From assembly GCF_000372745.1 (NCBI RefSeq), contig NZ_KB889629.1, positions 60,043 to 124,042 of the forward strand: a stretch of 64,000 nt of DNA, written 5' to 3'. The DNA is from Embleya scabrispora DSM 41855 (GTDB taxonomy: Bacteria; Actinomycetota; Actinomycetes; Streptomycetales; Streptomycetaceae). The translations under genes were made by a program, and so were the position numbers. Of this stretch, positions 1 to 7,521 are shown one piece after another; position 1 is the stretch's first letter; each line of letters begins with the position of its first letter. Under the pieces are notes generated by a model that was not told the origin of the DNA, did not search any database, and saw only the letters and a list, made by a program, of their open reading frames with translations.

Positions 1-1
1 G

Positions 2-850
2 CTGTGCCTGATGCACCACTGGGACACCGCCACGGCGCTGGAGTTGATCGAGACCGAGCGCATCACCACCGCCAACATGGTGCCCACGCTGCTGCGCCGC
101 CTGGTCGAATCACCGCTGCGGGCCAGGCGCGACCTGTCCAGCCTGACCAGCCTGGGCGCGGGCGGCTCGCCGGTGCCGCCGGACCTGGTCGGGCGGGTGG
201 GCGCGATGTCCGGCAACCCGATCGTGCCGTTGAACGCGTACGGGATGACCGAGACCACGTGCGTGGTGGTGGCGAACTCGGGTGACGACTACTACGCCCA
301 CCCGGACAGCGTCGGCCGGCCGGTGCCCACGGCGGATCTGCGGGTGGCCGATCCGCTGACCGGCGAGGAGTTGCCTACCGGGCAAACGGGAGAGATCCGC
401 TTCCGCGGCCCGCAGGTGGTCCGCGGCTACTGGAACCGGCCGCGAGAGAGCGAGGAGGCGTTCCCAAACGGCTGGTTTCGCACCGGGGATCTCGGCTACA
501 CCGACGCCGAGGGGCTGCTGTACGTGGTCGACCGGCTCAAGGACGTGATCATCCGCGGCGGGGAGAACGTCTACTCGGCCGAGGTCGAGGCGGTCCTGTT
601 CGAGCATCCGGCCATCGCCGACGTCGCGGTGGTCGGGGTGGCGCACCACGATCTGGGCGAGGAGGTGGCCGCCGTGGTTCGGCTGCACGTGGCGGGCGCG
701 GCCACCGCGGCCGAACTGCGCGGGCACGTGGCGCGCCGGCTCGCGGCGTTCAAGGTGCCCACGCTGGTGCGGTTCACCGAGCGGGCGCTGCCGCGGAACG
801 CGGTGGGCAAGGTGCTCAAGCGCGAACTGCGGGACATGCTGGCCCTGTGA
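2..850 (+). CDS. Acyl-CoA synthetase / AMP-dependent ligase, C-terminal part (5' truncated)
   Basis: This is the last 282 residues of an ANL-superfamily enzyme that activates a carboxylic acid as acyl-AMP and transfers it to CoA. The gene begins outside the window; the reading frame is open from base 2. Visible family motifs, in order: YGMTE (adenylate binding), GWFRTGDLGY with the ribose-binding Asp, the hinge DRLKDVIIRGGENV, and PRNAVGKVLKREL with the catalytic C-terminal Lys. All core residues after the P-loop region are intact, so the enzyme is probably functional. The substrate cannot be told from this part; medium/long-chain fatty acids or aryl acids are both possible. It converges on the kinase gene downstream with a 16-bp gap. 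Confidence 0.9.
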   Translation: MCLMHHWDTATALELIETERITTANMVPTLLRRLVESPLRARRDLSSLTSLGAGGSPVPPDLVGRVGAMSGNPIVPLNAYGMTETTCVVVANSGDDYYAHPDSVGRPVPTADLRVADPLTGEELPTGQTGEIRFRGPQVVRGYWNRPRESEEAFPNGWFRTGDLGYTDAEGLLYVVDRLKDVIIRGGENVYSAEVEAVLFEHPAIADVAVVGVAHHDLGEEVAAVVRLHVAGAATAAELRGHVARRLAAFKVPTLVRFTERALPRNAVGKVLKRELRDMLAL

Positions 851-866
851 CACCGGGCGCGCCGGC

Positions 867-2537
867 TCACGCCTCGTCCCGGACGCCGTAGCCGTCCAGG
901 CGGTGCTCCCAGTAGGTGAGGTCGTCCCAGACCTCGATGACCAGCTCGTGATTGGGGCCCAGCACCCGGATCACGTCAGGGACCAGCGCACGCAGGTGCA
1001 GCACCGCGCCGACGAAGTTGCCCGCCTGGCCGTCCCAGCGGGCCCGCTCGCGGCGGACCCGCAGGGTCTCCAGGTGGTCGGTGCCCAGCACGTGGACCTG
1101 GTCCGGGAGCAGGTTCTTCAGCAACTGCGCCGCGTCGGCCGGCCGGCCCGCCTCCCCGGTCCAGTGCGCCAGCGCCCGGCGAGCGCGCAGCGTGTCCGGG
1201 GACAGCGCTCCGCGCAACCGCCCGCCGTCGGAGATCACCCCGCGCAGCAGTGTGATCGCCGCGAGCGGATCCCCGTCCTTGCCCAGCCGCGCGGCCAACT
1301 GCTCGCGCAGCAGCAGCGTATCCGGGTGGTCCACGCCGAACTCGCGCATCCGTTGCCCGAGTTCGGCCCGCAACACCTGGAGCGAATCGCTCGCGCGGGC
1401 CGGGCGCGGCTCGGCCGTGTCCAGCACCAGCCGGACCGGCTGGTCCTGGGTCGGCTGCGCATCCACCGGTGCGACCGGGTCCGAGGCCAACATCCCCCAC
1501 GGCTGCGGCGCGAGGTTGCGCGGCGGTACGACCGACAACTCCAACAGTCGATCGCGCACCTCCGCCGCGCTCGCCGGCCGGTTCTCCGGTCGTTTGGCGA
1601 GCAGCGCGAGCACGAGCGCGGCCAAATCCTCGGGCACCTCCAGCCGGGTATTACGCACCGACTCGGGTGGGCGTTGCAGATGGGCGGTCATCATCGAATG
1701 CGGACGGTCCAGGCCGAACGGCGGCGCACCGGTCAGCAGTTCGTGCAGCACGCAGCCCACGCTGTACAGGTCGGCGCGGCCGTCGATGCGACCGCCGAGG
1801 ATCTGCTCGGGCGACATGTAGGCGGGCGTGCCGATCATGCTGCCGGGCATCGTGATGCCCGCGCGTGAGGACACCTTCTCCATGTAGCGCGCTATGCCGA
1901 AGTCGAGCACCTTGACCACCCCGCGCGAGGTCACCATCACGTTCGCGGGCTTGATGTCGCGATGCAGTACGCCGCCCGAGTGCGCGACGTCCAGGCCGTC
2001 GCACAGCTGAATCGCCCAGCCGACCACATGTCCCAGCGGCAGCCACGCGCCGTCCGCGACGAGCTGGGCCAGCGAACGACCCGTGATCAGCTCCATCGCC
2101 AGGTACATGACCTTGCCGTCGGTCCGGCGCAGGTCACCCGGTCCCGGGCCGAGCGCGGAGGTGATCTGCGCGTCGTGCACCGTCTCGGCCTCGTGGGTGA
2201 ACACCCGGGTCGCGGGATCGAGTCGCCCGGGACCGAGCCGTTCCGGTTCGGACTGCTCCGGCTCGGTCGTCCCGGGACCGGTCCGGTGCTCCACGACCTC
2301 CTTCCGGCCCTGGTCGTGCACGACGATGATGTTCGGCGAGGACAGCCCGCCGACGATGATCGCCTCGCGGCCGAATCGGTCCACGCTGTTGTTGGACGCT
2401 CCGAACGACTCCTTGAGCACCTTGACCGCGACGAACCGTTGCATCTTCTGGTCCCAGGCCCGCCACACGGTCGCGTTGCCGCCCGAGCCCAGCCTCTTGT
2501 CCAGCCGATATCGGCTGCCAAGCCACAACTGAGCCAC
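867..2537 (-). CDS. Hanks-type Ser/Thr protein kinase with C-terminal 42-residue TPR-like repeats
   Basis: A 556-residue cytoplasmic Ser/Thr kinase. The catalytic domain covers about residues 10-335: Gly-rich loop GSGGNATV, ATP lysine K39 (VAVKV), HRDIKPAN with D194, DFG with D212, and the APE-like YMSPEQ. A roughly 60-residue polar insert (about 80-142) sits in the N lobe between beta4 and beta5, which is unusual. The C-terminal 170 residues hold about four repeats with pattern HPDTL..R..(A)..W.G..G...A, the same module as in the protein at 20548. No PASTA domain or membrane segment is present. I chose the GTG at 2537 because a perfect GGAGG lies 8 nt upstream (2546-2550); the frame is open further upstream, with an ATG at 2615. 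Divergent from the gene at 2701. Confidence 0.9.
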   Translation of the reverse strand: MAQLWLGSRYRLDKRLGSGGNATVWRAWDQKMQRFVAVKVLKESFGASNNSVDRFGREAIIVGGLSSPNIIVVHDQGRKEVVEHRTGPGTTEPEQSEPERLGPGRLDPATRVFTHEAETVHDAQITSALGPGPGDLRRTDGKVMYLAMELITGRSLAQLVADGAWLPLGHVVGWAIQLCDGLDVAHSGGVLHRDIKPANVMVTSRGVVKVLDFGIARYMEKVSSRAGITMPGSMIGTPAYMSPEQILGGRIDGRADLYSVGCVLHELLTGAPPFGLDRPHSMMTAHLQRPPESVRNTRLEVPEDLAALVLALLAKRPENRPASAAEVRDRLLELSVVPPRNLAPQPWGMLASDPVAPVDAQPTQDQPVRLVLDTAEPRPARASDSLQVLRAELGQRMREFGVDHPDTLLLREQLAARLGKDGDPLAAITLLRGVISDGGRLRGALSPDTLRARRALAHWTGEAGRPADAAQLLKNLLPDQVHVLGTDHLETLRVRRERARWDGQAGNFVGAVLHLRALVPDVIRVLGPNHELVIEVWDDLTYWEHRLDGYGVRDEA

Positions 2538-2700
2538 CGCAAACGCCTCCCCGTACGCGCCGTATGGATGTGATTCTTTCGTAGCAGCGTGCGTGCGGGG
2601 AACGGTATGCGACATCACCACCCGGACACGGATCGGGTCGGCCTCAAGGGGTGGCGGCGACCCTCGATCATCCGGGGTGACGGCCGCTACGGTCGAGACC

Positions 2701-3864
2701 ATGACCGAGATCGTCATTGTGAACTCGCCCGACGAGCCGCCGAAGACGTGGGACGCGAGTGTCTTCCTGGCCGGCCCCACACCCCGCGCGGCGCGTGTGG
2801 GCTCCTGGCGTCCGGCGGCGCTGAAGCTGCTCCGGGAGCGGTGGTGCGGGCCGGGTCGCCTGGTGGTGTTCGTGCCCGAGCCCGGCGATGGACAGTCGTG
2901 GCCCACCCATCAGGTGCAGCGGGACTGGGAGTTGCGCAACCTGGACCGCAGCGACCGGGTGCTCTTCTGGATCCCGCGCGATCTGCGCGATCTGCCCGGA
3001 CTGACCACCAACGACGAGTGGGGCTGGCTCAAGGATTCGGGCCGCGCGGTGCTGGGCACCCCGCCGGACGCACCGCAGGTGCGCTATCAGCGGGCCTATG
3101 CGCTCGGCCACGACGTGCCGGTACGCGACACGCTGCCCGCGACGGTCGACACCGTGCTGGACGCGCTCGGGGCCGGGGCGTCGCGCACGGACGGCGAGCG
3201 GGACATCCCGCTGAACGTATGGCTGACCCGGGCCTTTCAAGATTGGTACGCGGCCCAGCGGACAGCGGGCAACACGCTGCTGGGCGGTCGGATCGCGTGG
3301 GTGTGGCGCCGGGGCGCGGCCACCTGGTTGTGGGCGGCGCACGTGCGGGTCGCGATCGCCGCCGAGGGCGGTCGGGTCAAGGACGACGAGGTGGTGCTCG
3401 GCCGGCCGGACGTGAGCGCGGTGGTGCTCTACCGGCGCGCCGAGCCGCTCGAGGAGAGCACCGTGGTGCTGGTGCGCGAGTTCCGCTCGGCGGCGCGTAC
3501 CCGGGACGGCTTCGTGCACGAACTGCCGGGCGGGAGCGGGCACACGGCGGCGGACGGATGTACCGAGGTCGGCCAGGAGACGGGTCTGGCGTTGGCGCCG
3601 GAGCGGCTGCGCGCGCACGGCTCGCGGCAACTCGCGGGCACCCTGACGGCGCATCACGCGCACGTGTACTCGGCCGAACTGACCGAGGCGGAACTGGCCG
3701 TACTACGCAGCGACCCCGGCCCACATGGTGTGGCCGGGGACGGGGAACGCACTGACGTCGAGATCACGACGTACGGCGAACTGCTGCGGTGCGAGCGCGT
3801 CGACTGGTCGACGCTGGGGATGCTGGCGGCGGCTCTGGCAGGCGCCGCCGAGGATCAGCGGTAG
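2701..3864 (+). CDS. Nucleoside 2-deoxyribosyltransferase-like / Nudix fusion protein
   Basis: A 387-residue two-domain protein. Residues about 1-150 look like the nucleoside 2-deoxyribosyltransferase-like fold (VFLAGPTPR, then WE and DRVLFWIPRDL, then WGWLKDSGR), a family that handles nucleosides or nucleotides. Residues about 225-385 look like a Nudix hydrolase: RVKDDEVVL, VVLVREFRSAAR, ELPGGS and the helix TEVGQETGL. The Nudix box is four residues short and lacks the first Glu and the Arg, and one catalytic Glu is Gln, so pyrophosphohydrolase activity is doubtful. A role in nucleotide salvage or sanitation is inference. The ATG at 2701 starts the conserved domain. The gene converges on the small CxxC gene and their 3' ends overlap by 10 bp. 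Confidence 0.8.
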   Translation: MTEIVIVNSPDEPPKTWDASVFLAGPTPRAARVGSWRPAALKLLRERWCGPGRLVVFVPEPGDGQSWPTHQVQRDWELRNLDRSDRVLFWIPRDLRDLPGLTTNDEWGWLKDSGRAVLGTPPDAPQVRYQRAYALGHDVPVRDTLPATVDTVLDALGAGASRTDGERDIPLNVWLTRAFQDWYAAQRTAGNTLLGGRIAWVWRRGAATWLWAAHVRVAIAAEGGRVKDDEVVLGRPDVSAVVLYRRAEPLEESTVVLVREFRSAARTRDGFVHELPGGSGHTAADGCTEVGQETGLALAPERLRAHGSRQLAGTLTAHHAHVYSAELTEAELAVLRSDPGPHGVAGDGERTDVEITTYGELLRCERVDWSTLGMLAAALAGAAEDQR

Positions 3865-4061
3865 TTGCCCAGACCGGTGCAGGGGGCGTGCCGCTCGACC
3901 AGGCAGACGGTGTCGTCGATGGTCATCAGCCGGCCGCCGACGATCTCCGGGGTGCGAAACGCCGGGGTCTGCACGGTGACGAGCGGGCGCGGGCTGAGTG
4001 CCGCGACGTACGGCTCGCCACAACGGGTGCACATGGCGGGGGCGGTGAGGGTCTTCAGCAT
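3855..4061 (-). CDS. Small CxxC protein (possible zinc ribbon), unknown function
   Basis: A 68-residue protein I cannot assign to a named family. It contains CTRCGEPYVA near the N terminus, then a beta-rich stretch and a second pair of cysteines (VCLVERHAPC). The spacing suggests a four-Cys metal site. It is clearly related to the C-terminal third of the protein at 4505, which has CTRCNEPYIA and YIVERHVLC at matching spacing. A strong GGAGGAA Shine-Dalgarno lies just upstream of ATG 4061. The gene diverges from the HTH gene at 4193. Confidence 0.7.
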   Translation of the reverse strand: MLKTLTAPAMCTRCGEPYVAALSPRPLVTVQTPAFRTPEIVGGRLMTIDDTVCLVERHAPCTGLGNYR

Positions 4062-4192
4062 GGCGTTCCTCCGTGACTGGTGACGTTAACCTTCCGTTCA
4101 CCTTCGGTTCGGTCTCCAGTTTCCTTCTTGTATGAGGAAATGTCAACTCTGTTGGCCTACGGAGGTGGCCGCCCATATGGCATCCTGACAGT

Positions 4193-4435
4193 GTGGATCA
4201 CGAGGATGTCGACCGGGGACACCCCGATTCCGCCGGAGAGGGCCTGGTCAGGGCCGCGAAGGCGTATCGGAGGACCGAGAAGGCGCACGAAGAGGCGCGT
4301 CAAGAACTCAAACGGGCGGCGGTGCGGGCGATCGCCGCAGGGGTCAAACAGTCCGAGGTGGTCAAGGTGACCGGATGGACACGTGAGTACCTGCGCCGAC
4401 TGAAGAAGGACAAGAAGGCTCACGGCGACGACTGA
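4193..4435 (+). CDS. Small helix-turn-helix protein
   Basis: An 80-residue, highly charged protein. The first 20 residues are acidic. A long basic helix follows (about 20-45), and then a helix-turn-helix of the sigma-factor region 4/Xre type (GVKQSEVVKVTGWTREYLRRL, split by the turn at TGW). It is most likely a small DNA-binding regulator, possibly of its neighbours. The GTG start at 4193 has no Shine-Dalgarno at normal spacing (GGAGGT is about 27 nt upstream), so translation may be leaderless. It lies between two related CxxC genes that read the other way. Confidence 0.65.
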   Translation: MDHEDVDRGHPDSAGEGLVRAAKAYRRTEKAHEEARQELKRAAVRAIAAGVKQSEVVKVTGWTREYLRRLKKDKKAHGDD

Positions 4436-4468
4436 GGCCGGGCCCCCTCGGGGGTCCGGCCTCGGTCG
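4429..4468 (+). terminator. Long hairpin terminator overlapping the end of the HTH gene
   Basis: A 19-bp stem (GAGGCCGGGCCCCC paired with its complement, extended outward by five pairs) with a 2-nt tip. It includes the stop codon of the HTH gene. There is no T-tract, as is common in actinobacteria. It also lies just past the stop of the gene at 4505 on the other strand, so it may serve both. Confidence 0.75.
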
Positions 4469-4504
4469 TGTGCGCCCGGCGTGCCCGGACGGGCGCGCCG
4501 GGAC

Positions 4505-5053
4505 TCAGGCGTTGTCCAGGTCGTCCAGGTTCTCGAACTCGGACAGGTCGGACAGGCCGGGCACGTCCTGGAGCGGGCACAGCACGTGCCGCTCGACGAT
4601 GTAGGTCGTGCCGGCCGCGTTGAACACGTGGCCCGACACGGGTGCGTCGATGCGCGAGAGGTAGCGTCGCTGGGTGGGAATCAGCTGGGCGATGTAGGGC
4701 TCGTTGCAGCGGGTGCAAGTGGCCGGGGTCGCGGTCGGCGAGGCCGAGGCGTAGCGGTCGAGCGCGTGTACGAGCCGGTCGGCCAGGTGCGCGGCGGTGC
4801 GCTGGGTGGTGGCGACCCGGGTCGGGTCACCCGCCTCGCGGGACTCGGCGCACGCCCGCATCGCGTCGCCGATGCGGCGCAGGGCGACCTTGTGGAACGG
4901 CGGCGCCTCGCTCGCGAGCGCATCCGCGCGGTCGGCGATCGAACCGGCGGAGCCGGCGAAGGCTGGGTGCCGCTGGGCGCCGTCGGCGCCGAGGGCCGAG
5001 ACATCGGCGGCAAGGCCGCGCAGCGCGGCCACGTGCTCGGGCGTCAAGGTCAT
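4505..5053 (-). CDS. Helical protein with C-terminal CxxC module, unknown function
   Basis: A 182-residue protein with two parts. Residues 1-110 are alpha-helical and alanine-rich (an HPAFAGSAG motif, then paired helices), with no signal peptide. Residues about 118-165 repeat the small protein at 3855: CTRCNEPYIAQ, a beta stretch, and TYIVERHVLC. The tail is acidic. I do not recognise a family. The start at 5053 follows an AAAGGAA Shine-Dalgarno with about 10 nt spacing; a longer frame to 5128 has no support. The shared module and the HTH gene between the two suggest a small local gene family. Confidence 0.75.
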   Translation of the reverse strand: MTLTPEHVAALRGLAADVSALGADGAQRHPAFAGSAGSIADRADALASEAPPFHKVALRRIGDAMRACAESREAGDPTRVATTQRTAAHLADRLVHALDRYASASPTATPATCTRCNEPYIAQLIPTQRRYLSRIDAPVSGHVFNAAGTTYIVERHVLCPLQDVPGLSDLSEFENLDDLDNA

Positions 5054-5412
5054 GGTGTGCCGTTCCTTTCTGCCGTCCGACGGGAGGCAACCCGTCCATA
5101 GTGAACAGATTCGCTCAATAAACGCCATGGAATGTGATGATCAGCACGTTGGTGCCCGGTTTGTTCGTGTTTGTCGAGCGGTAGACCCGTTCGATGCCCA
5201 CGGTCGGGCGCACCACGCGGCCCAGGCGGCCGCACCCGGCGATCAGCGGCCGGATGGGTGACGCCGGGTGCCCTTGCGATGCCGGAGGGATGCCCCTCTG
5301 CGTCGTAACGGTCGCGGCGACGTAACCGTTGCGCAATGGCAGAAAAGACCCCCTTGTGACCGGCGGAGCCGGGGGAGGAGAGTCTCGACCAACATCGTTT
5401 TAGGGGGAAAGC
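5054..5412. other. Intergenic promoter region between divergent genes
   Basis: About 360 bp with no convincing gene. It must hold the divergent promoters of the gene at 4505 and the lipoprotein. The one structure I see is an imperfect operator-like inverted repeat at 5307-5330 (AACGGT, 12 nt, ACCGTT), about 85 bp upstream of the lipoprotein start. An open frame of 73 codons on the minus strand (5115-5336) has no Shine-Dalgarno and no recognisable protein character. Confidence 0.5.
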
Positions 5413-5892
5413 ATGCGCACCATCAAAGTTGGCCTGGTTGCGGTGATTTTGGCCTGCGCCGTCGGGGCCTGCGGGAGTGACGGGGACGGCGGATTCGGTG
5501 GGCTCGGGGCCCCGAAGACCACCGGCGCGAGCGGGGACGCCACGCCGACGGGGAAGACCCCGACGAGTCGGGCCACCGATGACGACACGCCGGCGCCGCC
5601 CACCAGCACCCGCCCGACCCCCTCGCGCCCGCGCACCACGGCGCCGGCCACGCCGACCTCGACCGGTGCGGGCGGGGGAGGCAACGACTGGAGTTCGCTC
5701 TACTCGACGAACTTCCTCAACGGCTGCCTGAGCACGTCCAACAACAACACGCGGTACTGCCAGTGCGCGCTGACCGAACTCCAGGGCAAGTACAGCCAGG
5801 CCCAGATGAACGCGTTCGACCAGGAGTACGCGCGGACCAACAAGCTGCCGTCCGAGTTGCAGACCACCGTGCAGAAGTGCCTGAACCGCTGA
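5413..5892 (+). CDS. Secreted lipoprotein with Thr/Pro-rich linker and Cys-rich C-terminal domain
   Basis: A 159-residue exported protein. A short basic N terminus and a hydrophobic core are followed by the lipobox VGAC, with the lipidated cysteine at residue 20. Residues about 30-90 are a Thr/Ser/Pro/Gly-rich flexible linker typical of wall-spanning actinobacterial lipoproteins. The C-terminal 65 residues carry four cysteines (NGC, YCQC, QKC), which could form two disulfides, and a helical EF-like pattern (AQMNAFDQEYAR). The function is unknown. A GGGGGAAAGC ribosome-binding site precedes ATG 5413. A strong hairpin follows the stop. Confidence 0.85.
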   Translation: MRTIKVGLVAVILACAVGACGSDGDGGFGGLGAPKTTGASGDATPTGKTPTSRATDDDTPAPPTSTRPTPSRPRTTAPATPTSTGAGGGGNDWSSLYSTNFLNGCLSTSNNNTRYCQCALTELQGKYSQAQMNAFDQEYARTNKLPSELQTTVQKCLNR

Positions 5893-5906
5893 GCACGCCG
5901 AAGAAC

Positions 5907-5935
5907 GGTCCGGCCGTGCGGGGGCACGGCCGACC
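5907..5935 (+). terminator. Hairpin terminator of the lipoprotein gene
   Basis: A perfect 9-bp GC stem (CGGCCGTGC at 5911-5919, complement at 5924-5932) with a GGGG loop. Three more outer pairs extend it, with one bulged base. It begins 15 bp after the stop codon. Confidence 0.7.
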
Positions 5936-5957
5936 AGGGTGAGCCGGCGCGGCACCA

Positions 5958-5997
5958 GCCGTCCCGCCGCCGCGACCGATGCGGCCGGCGGGACGGC
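5958..5997 (-). terminator. Hairpin terminator of hemC
   Basis: A perfect 12-bp stem (GCCGTCCCGCCG and its complement) around a 16-nt loop, six bases beyond the hemC stop on its downstream side. With the hairpin at 5907 it separates two convergent transcripts. Confidence 0.65.
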
Positions 5998-6003
5998 CCG
6001 CGT

Positions 6004-6903
6004 TCAGCGCGCGATCGCGTCGATCAGCGCCCGGGCGCCGCGGGCGAGCAGTTCGCCGGCCACGGCGACGCCGAGCTTCTCCGGCTCGGCGCCGCGGTCG
6101 GTGGCCTCCAGCAGGTCCGCGCCGTCGGGGGAGAACACCGCCGCGTGCAGGGTCAGGCCACTCTCGCCGCCCGTGCAGTAGGCGGCGATCGGGCTGTGGC
6201 AGTGGCCGCGCAGCTCGCGCAGCAGGGCACGCTCGGCCTCGACGCAGGCCCGGGTGCGCGCGTCGTCCAGGGCCCGCGCGGCGGCCAGGGCGGGCGCGTC
6301 GTCGCTTCGGCACTGTAGGGCCAGCACGCCCGCGCCGACCGCGGGCAACATCTGACTCGTGGTCAGGATCTGGGTGATGCGCAGCCCCGCACCGATTCGC
6401 TCGAGGCCCGCGACGGCCAGGATCAGGGCGTCGTACTCGCCCGCGTCCAGCTTGGCCAGCCGGGTGTTCGCCGAGCCGCGGACCGGCACCGGGGTCAGTC
6501 GAGGGTGGCCGCGCCGCAGTTGCGCCGCGCGCCGGACCGAACTGGTGCCCACCCGGGCGCCCGGCGGCAGATCGGCGAGCCGCGCGCCGACCACGCAGTC
6601 GTGCACGTCGTCCCGGGGCAGATAGGCGGCCACGGTAAGCCCGTCGGGCAGCGGCACGTCGCCGGGCATGTCCTTGAGGCAGTGCACGACCAGGTCCACC
6701 TCCCCGTCGAGCTGCGCGCGGTCGAGTTCCTTGACGAACGCGCCCTTGCCGCCGAGTTCGGCGAGGCTGCCGCCCCAGCGGTCGCCGCTGGTGGACATCG
6801 GGACGACGACGGGTTCGTGCGGATGTCTCGGCAACAGGGAGGCGACGAGCCGAGCCTGGGCGAGGGCCATGGGGGAGGACCGGGTACCGATGCGGAGCTG
6901 CAT
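6004..6903 (-). CDS. hemC: Hydroxymethylbilane synthase (porphobilinogen deaminase)
   Basis: A 299-residue cytoplasmic enzyme that condenses four porphobilinogen molecules into hydroxymethylbilane in tetrapyrrole (haem, corrin) synthesis. Family motifs: IGTRSSPMALAQA at the N terminus, the GDR and GKGAFVKELD loops, HCLKDMP, GTSSVRRAAQL, VRGSANTRL, LAVAGLERIG and PAVGAGVLALQC. The dipyrromethane-cofactor cysteine is in LRGHCHSPIA. Usual family length. The ATG at 6903 is at the conserved N terminus. In streptomycetes hemC usually sits with hemA and hemD; here it stands alone, so this may be a second or relocated copy. That the cluster copy exists elsewhere cannot be judged from this window. Confidence 0.93.
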   Translation of the reverse strand: MQLRIGTRSSPMALAQARLVASLLPRHPHEPVVVPMSTSGDRWGGSLAELGGKGAFVKELDRAQLDGEVDLVVHCLKDMPGDVPLPDGLTVAAYLPRDDVHDCVVGARLADLPPGARVGTSSVRRAAQLRRGHPRLTPVPVRGSANTRLAKLDAGEYDALILAVAGLERIGAGLRITQILTTSQMLPAVGAGVLALQCRSDDAPALAAARALDDARTRACVEAERALLRELRGHCHSPIAAYCTGGESGLTLHAAVFSPDGADLLEATDRGAEPEKLGVAVAGELLARGARALIDAIAR

Positions 6904-7119
6904 GGCCGACACGCTAAGGCTGTGGCGCGCCCGGCACCGCATTTTGCCCGGACCCGATCCCCCGAAGGTGGGACGCGCACCCGCGCACCCGCCGGGACGA
7001 GCCCTGCGGCCCCTCCATTCGGCGCAATCCTCGTGTCCTTCGGGTGCTCTGCCGCGTTGGCGAGTCGCGCCATCCTCGGCGATCCGAGACCGTCCGCATC
7101 GAGACAAGGAACCGTTCCC

Positions 7120-7323
7120 ATGCAGCGCATCGTCCGCGGCCTTCTGGTCAGTACGGCCGTCATCGCGACGCCCGTCGTCGGCGCGACCGTGGCGATCGCC
7201 GCACCGGCCGGCAGCGATACGCGCACCGTGCGGGCCGACCCGATCGACACGGTGGGCGGCGTCTGCGGCAACGGGGCGGACGCACCGGGCTTCGTCAACC
7301 CGGCCTTCGGCCAACGCTGCTGA
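7120..7323 (+). CDS. Small secreted peptide, unknown function
   Basis: A 67-residue precursor with a clear Sec signal peptide: basic MQRIVRG, hydrophobic core, and likely cleavage after AIAA near residue 28. The mature part is about 39 residues, with a short Gly/Asn-rich stretch and just two cysteines (VCGNG and the C-terminal QRC), which could form one disulfide. No family is recognised. An AAGGA ribosome-binding site precedes ATG 7120. It is followed by a very strong terminator. Confidence 0.7.
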   Translation: MQRIVRGLLVSTAVIATPVVGATVAIAAPAGSDTRTVRADPIDTVGGVCGNGADAPGFVNPAFGQRC

Positions 7324-7393
7324 CGCTCGACCGGCAGGCCGCGCGGCGCCGATCCGGCTCACCCCGAGGCGCCCGCGGGCACACCCGCGCAAA

Positions 7394-7438
7394 CGGCCGC
7401 ATCGGGCGGGGCCGTGACTCCCCGGCCCGATGCGGCCG
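7394..7438. terminator. Strong bidirectional hairpin terminator
   Basis: A perfect 14-bp stem (CGGCCGCATCGGGC at 7394-7407, complement at 7425-7438) with an inner GGGG/CCCC pair. It lies between the convergent small-peptide and GH3 genes and probably ends both transcripts. Confidence 0.8.
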
Positions 7439-7521
7439 TGTTCCGGTGGCGCGCGCCGTCCCGGCCGCACCGGTGCGGAGCCGGGCCGAGGGGGCGGCAC
7501 CTCGGCCCGGAAACCGCGGTC

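Noticed and set aside
5115..5336. A 73-codon minus-strand frame upstream of the CxxC protein gene
   Set aside because: No ribosome-binding site, no recognisable sequence, and it occupies a region needed for divergent promoters.
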